Shown one piece after another: positions 6,461-16,100 of a stretch of DNA of 17,739 bases (the first letter of the stretch is position 1; each line of letters starts with the position of its first letter). The notes under the pieces are model-generated. The model was not told the origin of the DNA. It made no database searches and saw only the letters and a program-made list of their open reading frames with translations. The DNA comes from an uncultured Novosphingobium sp. GTDB taxonomy: Bacteria > Pseudomonadota > Alphaproteobacteria > Sphingomonadales > Sphingomonadaceae. The position numbers were made by a program, and so were the translations under genes. The DNA is taken from positions 1 through 17,739 of the forward strand of contig CALMBN010000260.1 of the NCBI GenBank assembly GCA_937860195.1, read 5' to 3'.

Positions 6461-7512
6461 TGCTCAACCTCACTGAAATCAAGATCGCGGGTGACGAAGA
6501 CCGAAACCGGGGTGCCTTGCGCCACTTTCAAGGTTGGCTTGAAGCTCTCGGTTTGCTGGGGCGCAACAGTTTGCGTGCTGCCGGGCAAGCCGAGGATGAT
6601 TGTGCCGCCGGTCGCTTCGTTGGTCGCATAGCCGAATCCGAGGCTGAGCATGGTCTGCATCAGGGCACTGCCCAGTCTCGGCCAGAAATGCGAATTGACC
6701 TTCCCTTTGACCCCCGCTCGCCCGAGCGGATCGGCGGAGGGTGAATCGAGCGCTATGGTCACCCCATCGGGACGCATAAGCCGGGTCCATTGGATCATCG
6801 CCCGGTTTTGGCCTGAGGAGAGATCGGCCTTGTATTCCCCGAACAGGCGGCTGCCGCGCGGGATCAGCACACGACTGCCGTCAAAACTGCGAACATCGCG
6901 CGAGACGATCGCGCGTGCCGGGCCGGGCCTGGTCGAGTCTACCGCAGTTTCGAGGACGGCTTGAATGACCGCGCCTTGCGGTACAGTCATCGAGGGATTG
7001 GCGAACCGCGCGGCTTTGACACGATCAAAGCCGCGCTGGGCAAGGTCGGCGGTTGGCAGCGGCGCAGTCGGGGCCTGGTAGACCGTTGCTGGCGCCGCGA
7101 GCAGCGGAGGTGTTTGCGGAACAACCGGAGGAAAGTAGTCGGCTGGCGGTGCACTGCTGAGCCGGACCGGGGCGGTCTGTCGGGGTGATGGCGCTGGAGG
7201 GAGTGTCGGTGCCGAATTGCTCAGCGGCACCACTCGACCGTTCTCAGCCAAAGGTAAGGGTATGATCTGCTGCTGAATTTCGGGGATCGCCAGCGGTTGC
7301 GGCGGCGTGATCGCCTCGCCGCCGGCAACCTTGATCGGCACCAAGGGATCAACCGAACGTGCGCTGCGCCTGGCTTCGAGCACCGCAAACAACCCAAGCG
7401 CCAAAATCGCGGCCATTGCGCCGAGGAGCCATGGGTTTCGTGGTGAAGCTGGCCGAGCGACCATGGGGCGAGGATCGTTCAAGGCGGCAGCACCGGTCGC
7501 GTTATCGCTCAT
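6457..7512 (-). CDS. virB10: T4SS inner-to-outer membrane channel protein VirB10/TrbI
   Basis: The 351-residue protein has a short cytoplasmic N terminus, one membrane segment (about 28-45), a proline-rich periplasmic stretch (about 69-152) and a C-terminal TrbI domain (about 155-345). The latter contains the conserved RVLIPRGSRLFGEY and GVKGKVNSHFWPRLGSA motifs. VirB10 spans the envelope and passes energy state from the ATPases to the outer-membrane core. ATGA overlaps join it to virB9 and virB11. Confidence 0.95.
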   Translation of the reverse strand: MSDNATGAAALNDPRPMVARPASPRNPWLLGAMAAILALGLFAVLEARRSARSVDPLVPIKVAGGEAITPPQPLAIPEIQQQIIPLPLAENGRVVPLSNSAPTLPPAPSPRQTAPVRLSSAPPADYFPPVVPQTPPLLAAPATVYQAPTAPLPTADLAQRGFDRVKAARFANPSMTVPQGAVIQAVLETAVDSTRPGPARAIVSRDVRSFDGSRVLIPRGSRLFGEYKADLSSGQNRAMIQWTRLMRPDGVTIALDSPSADPLGRAGVKGKVNSHFWPRLGSALMQTMLSLGFGYATNEATGGTIILGLPGSTQTVAPQQTESFKPTLKVAQGTPVSVFVTRDLDFSEVEQ

Positions 7513-8201
7513 GTCCGACCCCGTTTATCCGGAGGAGCACGGTCGGCCTGCGCCTTGTGCTTGCCGATCCTGAAGATCAGTCGGCTGTAAATCCGGTCGA
7601 TCACCATCACCCCGCTGCGCATATAGCTATCGACGGTCTCCTCCTCGCCGAGTGGGCTGATCGCAAAGACCGCTGGCAAGGCCTGATCCGGTGCCCATTC
7701 GATAAAAGTCCTTGTGCCATCATCCAACACGCGCACCGGCCGCAAGCTTGCGGTGCCTTTGAGTGCGTACTGATTTACCGCTTCCGCGGGCGGGTAGGGC
7801 AGAGTCGAAGCGGCAGGCGTTGTCGCAGGAATACTGAACCGCACTGCATAGGCGACATCGTTGGCTGGGCCGAGCACGAGCCGGAAACGATAGAAGCGCA
7901 GCTGCGTGCGCACTTCGATCTGGTCGCTCACTGGCCCGCGCTGGGCACGCAGCACGAGCGAATCAGCTTGCGGGGCAACGTGCACCTCGACCGCAGCCGG
8001 ATCGCCGACCACCACCGTCTGGATTGCTTCACCCGGCGCAAAAATAATGGTCAAGCTGGCGCCTGCCGCAGTGCGCAATGGCAGTACCGCACCCTCGCGC
8101 CATTCGATTGTTTCGACGCGGCTGTCGAAGGCGAGCGGCTGCGGCACATCTGCCGGAGCCGCCACAGCGAGCAAGACGGACAAGCCGGCTGACCACCTCA
8201 T
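7509..8201 (-). CDS. virB9: T4SS outer-membrane core protein VirB9/TrbG
   Basis: The 230-residue protein starts with a short signal peptide (residues 1 to about 17) followed by the VirB9 N-terminal beta domain, with DSRVETIEWREGAVLPL and the FAPGEAIQTVVVGDPAA segment. The C-terminal domain (from about residue 145) contains TFIEWAPDQALPAVFAI and the end motif RIYSRLIFRIGKHKA. It normally forms the periplasmic and outer-membrane ring with VirB7 and VirB10; no VirB7 gene is visible here. ATGA overlaps on both sides. Confidence 0.92.
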   Translation of the reverse strand: MRWSAGLSVLLAVAAPADVPQPLAFDSRVETIEWREGAVLPLRTAAGASLTIIFAPGEAIQTVVVGDPAAVEVHVAPQADSLVLRAQRGPVSDQIEVRTQLRFYRFRLVLGPANDVAYAVRFSIPATTPAASTLPYPPAEAVNQYALKGTASLRPVRVLDDGTRTFIEWAPDQALPAVFAISPLGEEETVDSYMRSGVMVIDRIYSRLIFRIGKHKAQADRAPPDKRGRT

Positions 8202-8995
8202 CGAGGCAGCCCTGGAGTTTGCTCCGCCGGCGAAACCATCGTCCTGGGCAGCACCGACCGGGATGGAACCGAGACTGGACCTGGCGCATAAGGAGCGGGC
8301 TGCGACGCTGCTTCGGGAGCAATTTCAGCGTTCTTGTTATAGCTTGTCACTTGGAACCCGAGCGGGTTGACCAGCCTGCTGGCAGCGCTCATTCCGGCCG
8401 AAGAGAAGCGGTATCGAACGACGGCGGCCCAGGCTCCTTGCTGGACCGGCACTGCGCCTTGATCGGTGCGGGATACTGCGAATCTGACCAGTGCAGAATC
8501 GACCGAAAGCGGCGAGATCGACCGAATTTCAACCGCCAGCACAGCCGAGCGTGGCAAGGTCGCCAGAAGGCTTGAAGGATTGGAGGCTTGCGTCGCGGTG
8601 ATATACTGGCTGCGAGCATTTCCCGAGGACCATAAGGCGACCTTGCGATAGTCTTCCCTGAGCGCGGCAATGTTAAAACCTTCACGGGCCACGACGTACT
8701 GCGCGAGCATCGCGTGAACCAATGCCTGGTCAGGGACAATCGACTGGTCCTTGGTGAGGTTGAGCGGTTGGACGAAGCCGGTCTGGCGGTCCACCAGCAC
8801 GGCGTATGGCTCGATCTGTTTGAGCGGCAACAAAATCACCAGCACAACAGCCTCGATCAGCGCAATTGCGCCAGCGGTGGCAGCGACGATCCACGCGACC
8901 TTGCGGTCGCGCTCGCCGCTTTGGTGGCGCACGTCGGTCCAGCTTTCAGCAGCCTCGTAGTATTCCGCGAGCGCCGGATCCTGCGGCTTGGTCAT
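8198..8995 (-). CDS. virB8: T4SS inner-membrane assembly factor VirB8
   Basis: The 265-residue protein has a cytoplasmic N terminus, one membrane helix (about 33-57) and a periplasmic NTF2-like domain that begins with LKQIEPYAVLVDRQTG (58-73), the standard VirB8 entry. The domain ends near residue 225 and is followed by about 40 residues rich in proline, alanine and serine that VirB8 proteins normally lack. VirB8 nucleates the inner-membrane complex. Both ends overlap neighbours by ATGA. Confidence 0.92.
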   Translation of the reverse strand: MTKPQDPALAEYYEAAESWTDVRHQSGERDRKVAWIVAATAGAIALIEAVVLVILLPLKQIEPYAVLVDRQTGFVQPLNLTKDQSIVPDQALVHAMLAQYVVAREGFNIAALREDYRKVALWSSGNARSQYITATQASNPSSLLATLPRSAVLAVEIRSISPLSVDSALVRFAVSRTDQGAVPVQQGAWAAVVRYRFSSAGMSAASRLVNPLGFQVTSYNKNAEIAPEAASQPAPYAPGPVSVPSRSVLPRTMVSPAEQTPGLPR

Positions 8996-10203
8996 GGCGC
9001 GTTGTCCCTTTTGGTAGCCGCAGCAGAGCGTCGCGTGCGGGTGCGGCGGTAAGACTGGCCAAGTGCATCGTCGGAATGCGGCCTGCGCGGCGCGAATGCT
9101 GGATCGTCCGACCCGCTGACAAGAGCGCTTAGCCCACGTCTGGGGTTGAATCCGCCATGGTGCTCTTCGCGGCGCACTGACTGTGCGACGGCATCCGAGA
9201 TTTGCTGCGCGCGCGACACGTCTTGGGGCGCGCCTGCAACAGCCGGTCGCTCGAATGGCCCTCGCCTGTCCCCAAACCAGCTTTGATCGGCCAGCACCTG
9301 CGACAAACGCTGCCAGCCGGGCGATGAGAAGAACATCAGCCGCACCACCAGGCCCAATGCGCCCCAGGCAATCGCGGCAAAAGCCAGGGCCAGGACCAGA
9401 AGCTCGGTCGGAGCAGCAGGGGTGAGGACATCGGCTTGTCGCTGCCCCAGTGCGTCACCAATCCAACCCTCGAGGAGCGAGAGTTCGACTGCATAGACCA
9501 GCGCCAGCGTGACCGCGCCCAGCGCGCAGGCCCCCAAAGCCCTGAGCCAACCCAAGAACACATCGCGGGTTCCTGAGAACAACAGCAATCCCGCCATCAG
9601 CGGCGCCAGCGCCAACAATATTCCCGCGACCAGCCGCACAGCTGCGAGCGGACCGATTGTGCCGACCAGGAACATAACCCGGCCCCATGCAAATCCATCC
9701 TGGTCTGCCAAAGCGATCCCGCGCGCCGAATCCCCCAGGTCGGTGCTGCCTACGACCCCGCCAGTCAGCCGCCCCGACCCGAAGGCTGTCAAGGCGATGA
9801 TCGATTGGTCGGCATTATCGAGCCGTTGGTTGAGGTCGTTTCGGCTTCCCGGCAGGCTAGACGCGGTCCCGATCATTCCGGCCAATTGTACGGGGCCATC
9901 GAGCACCGTATCATTGGCGAGAGTGCGCCAGGCGGGCCAACTGGTCGCAATTGTCAGGACGATCCCGACCTTGATTGCATCGCCGACCAGATCGCGGCCG
10001 CTGGGCACCTGGCCGAACATCAGCCGAAATCCGAACAGGGCAACAAACAGCGTCAACAGAGCGAGCAGCAGTCCCGCGATCGGAGAGGCCGGATCAGCCA
10101 GCGCGCCATATCCATAAGCACCGATGGCCTGCGCCTGACAATCGATTTGCGCCAGCACTCCGCCGAGGAAATGGTTGCCAGTTTGCAATGTGCCGCAACT
10201 CAT
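8992..10203 (-). CDS. virB6: T4SS polytopic inner-membrane protein VirB6/TrbL
   Basis: The 403-residue protein has several hydrophobic helices, including about 41-62, 75-90, 180-206, 236-256 and 275-300, in the pattern of the VirB6/TrbL channel component. An arginine-rich, disordered cytoplasmic tail of about 100 residues follows. The best preserved family region is the central one with LAPLMAGLLLFSGTRDVFLGW. The ATG overlaps the virB4 stop by four bases. Sequence conservation in this family is low, so the call rests on topology and operon position. Confidence 0.88.
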   Translation of the reverse strand: MSCGTLQTGNHFLGGVLAQIDCQAQAIGAYGYGALADPASPIAGLLLALLTLFVALFGFRLMFGQVPSGRDLVGDAIKVGIVLTIATSWPAWRTLANDTVLDGPVQLAGMIGTASSLPGSRNDLNQRLDNADQSIIALTAFGSGRLTGGVVGSTDLGDSARGIALADQDGFAWGRVMFLVGTIGPLAAVRLVAGILLALAPLMAGLLLFSGTRDVFLGWLRALGACALGAVTLALVYAVELSLLEGWIGDALGQRQADVLTPAAPTELLVLALAFAAIAWGALGLVVRLMFFSSPGWQRLSQVLADQSWFGDRRGPFERPAVAGAPQDVSRAQQISDAVAQSVRREEHHGGFNPRRGLSALVSGSDDPAFAPRRPHSDDALGQSYRRTRTRRSAAATKRDNAP

Positions 10204-12575
10204 TTCGCTCGTTCCAGCAGCGGCTTCATCCAGGACGTTGGATCAAACCCAGTCTTGGCGGAGAGTTCGTCAAACAACCGCACGGTCGATTCGCGGCCCG
10301 AGAGGATCGTCAGGATATCCTGCTCGCCCGAAAGATTGAGCCGCGCAACCACACTTTCGTTGCCGTGCTTGATCAAAAAGCAGTGTGAATTGTCGGGCAG
10401 GGTGCGGACCAGTTCGTATTCGTGCGGGGTCAGGCCAAATCCGTCGATGTAATCTTCGGCGCGGGCCTTGGGGTTGATCATGAAGATCTGGGTTGCGGCC
10501 TGTTCGATGATTGCGCTGGCGATCTTGCTTTCCAAGGCATCCTGCGCGCTCTGGGTCGCAAACCCGACGATCCCGTTGCGCTTGCGGATGGTCTTTTCCC
10601 AATCCTTGATCCGCCGCACGAACACTTCGTCATCAAGCGCCTTCCAGCCCTCATCAACCACGATGATCGCAGGCGTGCCATCGAGCCGGTCTTCGACCCG
10701 GTGGAAGAAATAGAACAGCGCCGGGGTCCGCACCGCTGGATCATCGAGCAGCGCGGTCATGTCAAAGCCCACCGTGGCGGCGGACAGATCGGTCAGGTCT
10801 TCCTCGTTGTCGAACAGCCAGGCCCGCTCGCCAGGCCCCCACCACGGCCGCATCCGGGCATAGAGATCGCCCGCCTTGGGCCGGGTCGCGCCGCGCAACA
10901 GTTCGACCAGATGCCGCAGCCGCCGCAGCGCTCGGGGCTGGGCGAAGTTCGCATCAACCGCGTCCTTGATCAGTTCAAGCTCGGCTGGATCGCCGCCGCC
11001 CGCCAACAGCACCAGCCAGTCGATCAGAAACTGACGGTTGGTGGGATTGTCCTCCATCTGCAGCGGATTGAGCCCTGAAGGCTCGCCGGGGCGGAGCCGG
11101 TCATACTGACCGCCAATCGCCCGGATAAACAGCTCTGCACCGCGATCCTTGTCGAAGAACACGATCCTCGGTGCAAACTTGCGGGCCTGCGCGAGCAGAA
11201 AGTTGAGCACTACAGTCTTGCCCGAACCCGATGGGCCGATGACGGTGAAATTACCCAGATCGTTCTGGTGGAACGAGAAGAAATAGGGGCCCGCTGCAGT
11301 CGTTTCGAACAGGGTTACGGCATCGCCCCAGTGGTTGCCGTGCGGCCGCCCGACCGGGAAATTGTGCAGGCTGGCGAGCTCTGCGAAATTGGCAGTCGAG
11401 ACCAGGCCTTTGCGCGCGATGTAGCGAAAGTTGCCGGGAAACTGCGCCCAGAATGCAGGCTCGATCGCGATGTCTTCGCGCACCGCGACAATGCCAAGAT
11501 CGGCCAGTGTCGCGATAACTTCGGCTACCTGTCCATCGAGCGCTTCAAGGCTCGCGGCATGAACCGCAATTGTGGTGTGATGCTCGCCAAACCCGGCGCG
11601 CCCCGCCGCGACATCGTCTTTGGCCTGCGTCAGTTCGCCGCGCAGTGACAGCGCCTCGTCCTCAGCCGAGCGCATCCGGCGCAGCACCAGGTTCATGCCA
11701 CGCAGCGCCTCGCCGCGTTCCACGAAGGCAAAGCTTTGCGAGACCGTCATCTCGAACGGCATCCGATAGAGCTCGTCGAACATCCCTGGGAGGGTTTCGG
11801 CGGGATAATCCTTGATTGAGACCATCGCCCCGAACTTGCGCGCAAATGCACCCGCTGCGCCCAGTTCAAACGCATCAGCCCCGAAACTGGCGCGGCGGAA
11901 CGGCAGATGTTGCCCCAGATCTCCGTGCGGCAGGCCAACTGGGCGCATTTCGCCATTGTAGAGCCACGACAGGAACTCGAGCGGCTCGCTGCGATAGCCA
12001 TCCTCGGAGGAATAGACCGAGAGCAGGCGCGGCGAATAGGAACCAAGTGCCGCCAGCAGGCCTTCGCTCGTCGCATCAAGCGCGCGCTTTTCCGCCGCAA
12101 TGGTTGCCGCCTGATCGGTCACCGTGTGCGCTGCCATCCCGCGCAGCCGGTCAAGCAGACCGATCCTGCCCTGCAGCGGGCGCCGCACGATGGTCAGGAA
12201 CAGCTCATTGACATACATCTCGCGCAGCGCCAGCCGCTCACGCCAGCGCGTATCGAGCTGGCGCGAGAACTCGTCCGGAAAGCGCCCCTCCAGCGCCGTC
12301 TCGGCCTTGCGCCGCACAACATGATGATAGATCGCAAAGCGCGAGGAGCCGACCGTGCGCAGCATCGCATCGCGCAAGGCCGCGCGGTAGTTGAGCTCGT
12401 CGGTATCGGCGGTTTCAAACAGCAGCCCGCCCAACCGGATCGTTTGCATCAGCAGCCCGTCGCGGGTCTCGATCGTCACATCATCGACATGCCTGGCATA
12501 GGGCAAATGCGTGCCTGCGACCTGCTCGCGCGCAACTACGCGTGGGTCGCTGGTCAGGGGCGGTACGAGTTGCAT
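10200..12575 (-). CDS. virB4: T4SS ATPase VirB4 (TrbE/CagE family)
   Basis: The protein has about 791 residues with the start at 12575. The N-terminal CagE/TrbE/VirB4 domain is followed by the ATPase domain, with Walker A GPSGSGKT (lysine near residue 453), FFDKDRGAELF, and Walker B IIVVDEGWKAL (aspartate near residue 641), then GFATQSAQDAL. It powers pilin extraction and substrate translocation at the inner membrane. A start at 12629 would lie deep in virB3 with no ribosome binding site; ATG 12575 has AGG eight bases upstream and leaves a 22-base overlap with virB3. Length and motifs are complete. Confidence 0.95.
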   Translation of the reverse strand: MQLVPPLTSDPRVVAREQVAGTHLPYARHVDDVTIETRDGLLMQTIRLGGLLFETADTDELNYRAALRDAMLRTVGSSRFAIYHHVVRRKAETALEGRFPDEFSRQLDTRWRERLALREMYVNELFLTIVRRPLQGRIGLLDRLRGMAAHTVTDQAATIAAEKRALDATSEGLLAALGSYSPRLLSVYSSEDGYRSEPLEFLSWLYNGEMRPVGLPHGDLGQHLPFRRASFGADAFELGAAGAFARKFGAMVSIKDYPAETLPGMFDELYRMPFEMTVSQSFAFVERGEALRGMNLVLRRMRSAEDEALSLRGELTQAKDDVAAGRAGFGEHHTTIAVHAASLEALDGQVAEVIATLADLGIVAVREDIAIEPAFWAQFPGNFRYIARKGLVSTANFAELASLHNFPVGRPHGNHWGDAVTLFETTAAGPYFFSFHQNDLGNFTVIGPSGSGKTVVLNFLLAQARKFAPRIVFFDKDRGAELFIRAIGGQYDRLRPGEPSGLNPLQMEDNPTNRQFLIDWLVLLAGGGDPAELELIKDAVDANFAQPRALRRLRHLVELLRGATRPKAGDLYARMRPWWGPGERAWLFDNEEDLTDLSAATVGFDMTALLDDPAVRTPALFYFFHRVEDRLDGTPAIIVVDEGWKALDDEVFVRRIKDWEKTIRKRNGIVGFATQSAQDALESKIASAIIEQAATQIFMINPKARAEDYIDGFGLTPHEYELVRTLPDNSHCFLIKHGNESVVARLNLSGEQDILTILSGRESTVRLFDELSAKTGFDPTSWMKPLLERAK

Positions 12576-12841
12576 CCCCACAACCTGTAATTCTTGACCC
12601 GGGGACAGCGGCTGACCCGCGCGATCCACAAGTCAAAGAAACGCGGTTCACGCAGGCAGGCGAGCACGCCGACCAGATGGATCAGGCCCGCGACCGCAAT
12701 TGCCCAGAAACTCTTGAAGATCAGAAACAGCTCTGCCGCCAGCACCGCGTTCATCACGAAATAGCTATAGGTCACACCGGCAAACATCTGCGGGCGGGTC
12801 AGCGCCACGAACACCGTGCTGCGGTTGAGCATTGCTGCCAT
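12554..12841 (-). CDS. virB3: T4SS inner-membrane protein VirB3
   Basis: The 95-residue protein carries VFVALTRPQMFAGV near the start, the VirB3 hallmark, followed by two adjacent hydrophobic segments (about 23-42 and 44-62) and a short basic C terminus with REPRFFDLW. VirB3 partners VirB4 in pilus assembly. The open frame reaches back to 12889 inside virB2, but MAAMLNRS at 12841, 13 bases after the virB2 stop, gives the usual length; ATG 12832 is an alternative. Confidence 0.88.
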   Translation of the reverse strand: MAAMLNRSTVFVALTRPQMFAGVTYSYFVMNAVLAAELFLIFKSFWAIAVAGLIHLVGVLACLREPRFFDLWIARVSRCPRVKNYRLWGCNSYRP

Positions 12842-12854
12842 CAGCCGTCGCGCC

Positions 12855-13175
12855 CTATCCGCCTGAAGCCGAGCGGATGCCCGCAACAATGCTGGCCGCG
12901 CCGAACAGGATGAAGCAGCCCAGGATTACAATTGCCCCGCGCCGCCAGTCCATCCGCCCGGTCAGCATCATGAACCCGACCGAGGCGACTGCAATCACCG
13001 CCGCGACCGTCGCGACTGTTCCCAGCAGTGTCCCTTGAAGCCAATTGAGCGCGCCAATGATCGCGCCGGACCCCTCCGGATCAGGTGCGACCGCCGCCAG
13101 CGCCCGGCCCGGCAAAAGCGCAAATGCCGCCGCCACCGATTGTGCTGTCACGCCGCGCAAGTTCAAGGACATCAT
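12855..13175 (-). CDS. virB2: T4SS major pilin VirB2/TrbC
   Basis: The 106-residue pilin precursor has an N-terminal signal segment ending near ALA (about residue 27), a short hydrophilic part, and two hydrophobic helices (about 47-71 and 80-97) separated by the basic loop GRMDWRRG. This is the VirB2/TrbC topology. The first possible codons are GTG ATG ATG; the ATG at 13175 overlaps the TGA of the upstream frame as TGATG. It is the first recognisable gene of the T4SS operon. Confidence 0.9.
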   Translation of the reverse strand: MMSLNLRGVTAQSVAAAFALLPGRALAAVAPDPEGSGAIIGALNWLQGTLLGTVATVAAVIAVASVGFMMLTGRMDWRRGAIVILGCFILFGAASIVAGIRSASGG

Positions 13176-16100
13176 CACCCCAAGAGAATCGTTCTGCGAA
13201 GCGAGGAACTTGGCACAGCGAACAGGGGCTTGCCAGCGGCTTTACGCTTTCTTTGCGGGAATTTGCGGAGCACGTCTGGGCGGTGTTGCAATTCTTTGTG
13301 CATCGCGCGATCTTCGGCTTGAAATGTTGGTCCTGTTCGCTGCCTCAGCCACTGCCATACCATCAGCGCCGTTCGCTGGGCTGAGCGGGTTCGAGGAACT
13401 GCTGACCGGGCCTGTCGGGACCGCAATCGCGGTGATCGCGGTGGGCTGGTTCGGTCTTTCGCTGCTCGGAGGCAGGCTCTCGCTGCGGCGTGGCGGGCTG
13501 CTGGTGCTAGGGTGTTTTGTGCTGTTCGGCGCGCCGAGCATTGCGCGCGGGCTGCTTGGTCTGGCCGGGGAAACGCGTGGGCCGATCGCGGTTTCTGCCC
13601 CGACTGCTTTCGATGTCCCGCCACCTGCGGTGCCCACGCCGCCTGCCTATGATCCTTATGCCGGCGCTGCGGTGCCATCGGGGCAATGAGTGACGGCGCG
13701 CTCAGCCAGCCCGCACCATCGAACCGGGTCGAGGTTGCCGTGCCATATTCCATCAGCCGCCCGGCGGTGTCGTAAGAGAGCGTCACCCCAGGGCCGGAGG
13801 TCAGCTGGTTGAGCTTGTTGTAGCTGAAGGTGCTGGTCCCCGAAGTGGTCAGGTTCCCCCGCCCATCATAGCCCAGCGCGGTCGCCCCCGCCGTGGTCAG
13901 CTGGTTCAGGCCGTTGACGGTGTAGGCGCGGCTCACATCGTAATGCCCGGTCCAGGCGTAGCTGTCGTTCGATTTGACCTGGCTGGTGATCTGGCTGGCC
14001 GGGTTATAGGTGATCGCGCCGATGGTCACATCGCTGGTGGTGCCAGACAGGTCCTGCGTGGTCGCGCTGAGCCGGCTGACCGGATCAAAGGCGTAACTGG
14101 TGCTGGTGCCATTGCCCCGCGTGATGCCAGTGCGGCGACCAAGATTGTCATAGCTGTAGGTCGCCAGCACGCCCACGCCAGATGCCGCGCCGTTTTCGCG
14201 TATCGCGGTGACGTTACCGGAGACATCATAGTCATAAGTGACATAGAACCCATCGCCCCAGGTCAGCCGCGTCAGCCGCCCGGCCGCATCGTATTGATAG
14301 CTGGCCGAGCCGAATGGCTGGGCCTCGCTCAGCTGGCGGCCCAACGCATCATAGGCGAGGGTTACGGTCACTCCGTCACCGGGGCGCTGGACCTGGGTGA
14401 GGCGGCCGGCCGTATCATACTGATAGTTGACCGTGAATTCGCCGCTGGGCGTGGCCGAGATCGGGCGGCCCAGATTGTCATAGCTGAAATCGATCGTCGC
14501 GCCATCGCGCAGGCGGCGCTGGGTAAGGTTGGAGCCTGGATCATAGGTCAGCTGCTCGTAATCGGTGGTCGAGCTGGCACCCGCCCCGGCTGTGGTAACC
14601 GGATAACGGGTCTTTTTCAGCCGGTCGAAGCCATCGTATTCGTAGGTTGTGAGGTTGCCTCCGGCATCCCTCACCGTCGCGGTCTGGCCGTTGGCGGAAT
14701 AGGCGATGGTCACTTCGTCGATCTGGCCGGACGTGCCATAGGCGGTCTGGACTTTGGTGACGCGACCGGTGGTGTCGTAAGTGTTTTTGGTGATCCGGTC
14801 TGGGCCGATTGCCGCGTTGAGCGTGCTGGCGGCGCAGGCATCGGCCGGAAGCGAGCCATAGACCGCCGTGTTCATCCGCACCGCCGTGCAGGTCAGCCGG
14901 TTATCGACATCATAGCTGAACTGGGTCACGGCATAGATGGTGACGCCAGATTTCAGATCGATCCGCACTGCGTTGCCCTTGGCATCATAGCTGACATCGG
15001 TGAAATCGCTGACCGTCATCGCGGTGAGTGCAGCATCGGTGGCGGCGGTGGCGGTGCCGCGTTCCTTGCGGGTGATCCGGCTTTCGGCGTCATAGGTATA
15101 GCGCTCTGCCGGACGTGGACGACCGCCGCCGCCATCGGGATCAGGGCCGATTACACCTTTCTTGCGGTTGGTGAGATCGTAGAACAGCGTGGTGGTGTCG
15201 GCTGTGCCGGGCAGCGGACCGTCGATGGTCTTGAGGTTGTCTGACGCATCATAGGTATAGGCTGTGGTCGCGCTGATCGTAGCATTGCCGTTTGCTACCG
15301 TAACGCTGGAGACCTGCAGGTTGGGGGTGTTGTAGGTCATCGTGACCCTGGTCTCATTGACCGTGCCCGCGCAGGTCGCCGCCGTGGCGCAGGTGGTGAT
15401 CTGGGTGGCCTTGTATTCCGGCGTCACGGCGTAGACCAGCTGATTGGCAGAATTGCGAACCTGCGGGAACAACGCGGTGTAGCTGGTGTTCACTTCAGGC
15501 CGGACACCGCCGGTTACCGGTGCCGGCAACTGAACGCGGGTCACGCTGCCGTGGACCGGATCATAGGTATAGTCGGTCCGGTTGCCCCTTGGGTCGATGG
15601 TATAGTTGGGCGCATCGCAGATCACGCTGCCGTTGGTGGTGCTGAGGCAATTGACGTTGTAATTTGCAGTGGCAACCAGATCAGGCAATCCCGAGCCGGG
15701 CTTTGCGACTTGCCTGATTTCAGTTGGGTTGCCGTAAATGTCCAGCGTGAGATTGGTATAGTCCCCCTCTGGCCGGGTCTCACGGGTGACGCGGCCAGCA
15801 GAGTCCAGCGTGTAGGAGGTGCTGTTGCCTGCACCATTGATGGCGATCGTCTCAGCCTGTGTGGCTGGATCGGAAAAGTGCTGTTCAGTCTCGCCGGCGC
15901 CGGTTGTGGCGATGACAGTGGTGTTGGCGCCGCTGGTGCCCCAGACATAGCTGGTGGTTTCACCGTTATTGGTGATGCCGGTAACCTTGGTGCCGGTATA
16001 GCTGACCGTGGTGGTATCCGTGGCAGCACCGGGGCGACGAACGCCGGAAAGTTGACCGCTGGTGTTGGTCGTGAGCACCCAGGTGCCATTGCGTTCGTCG

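Noticed and set aside
13045-13323. 93-codon N-terminal extension of the second pilin
   Set aside because: It runs antisense through virB2 and has no signal peptide or family similarity; the pilin begins naturally at 13324.
13943-15244. Long + strand open frame (433 codons) opposite the RHS gene
   Set aside because: The - strand clearly encodes YD repeats here; the + frame is Gly/Ala/Ile/Val/Arg-rich, has no family pattern and only mirrors the repeats.
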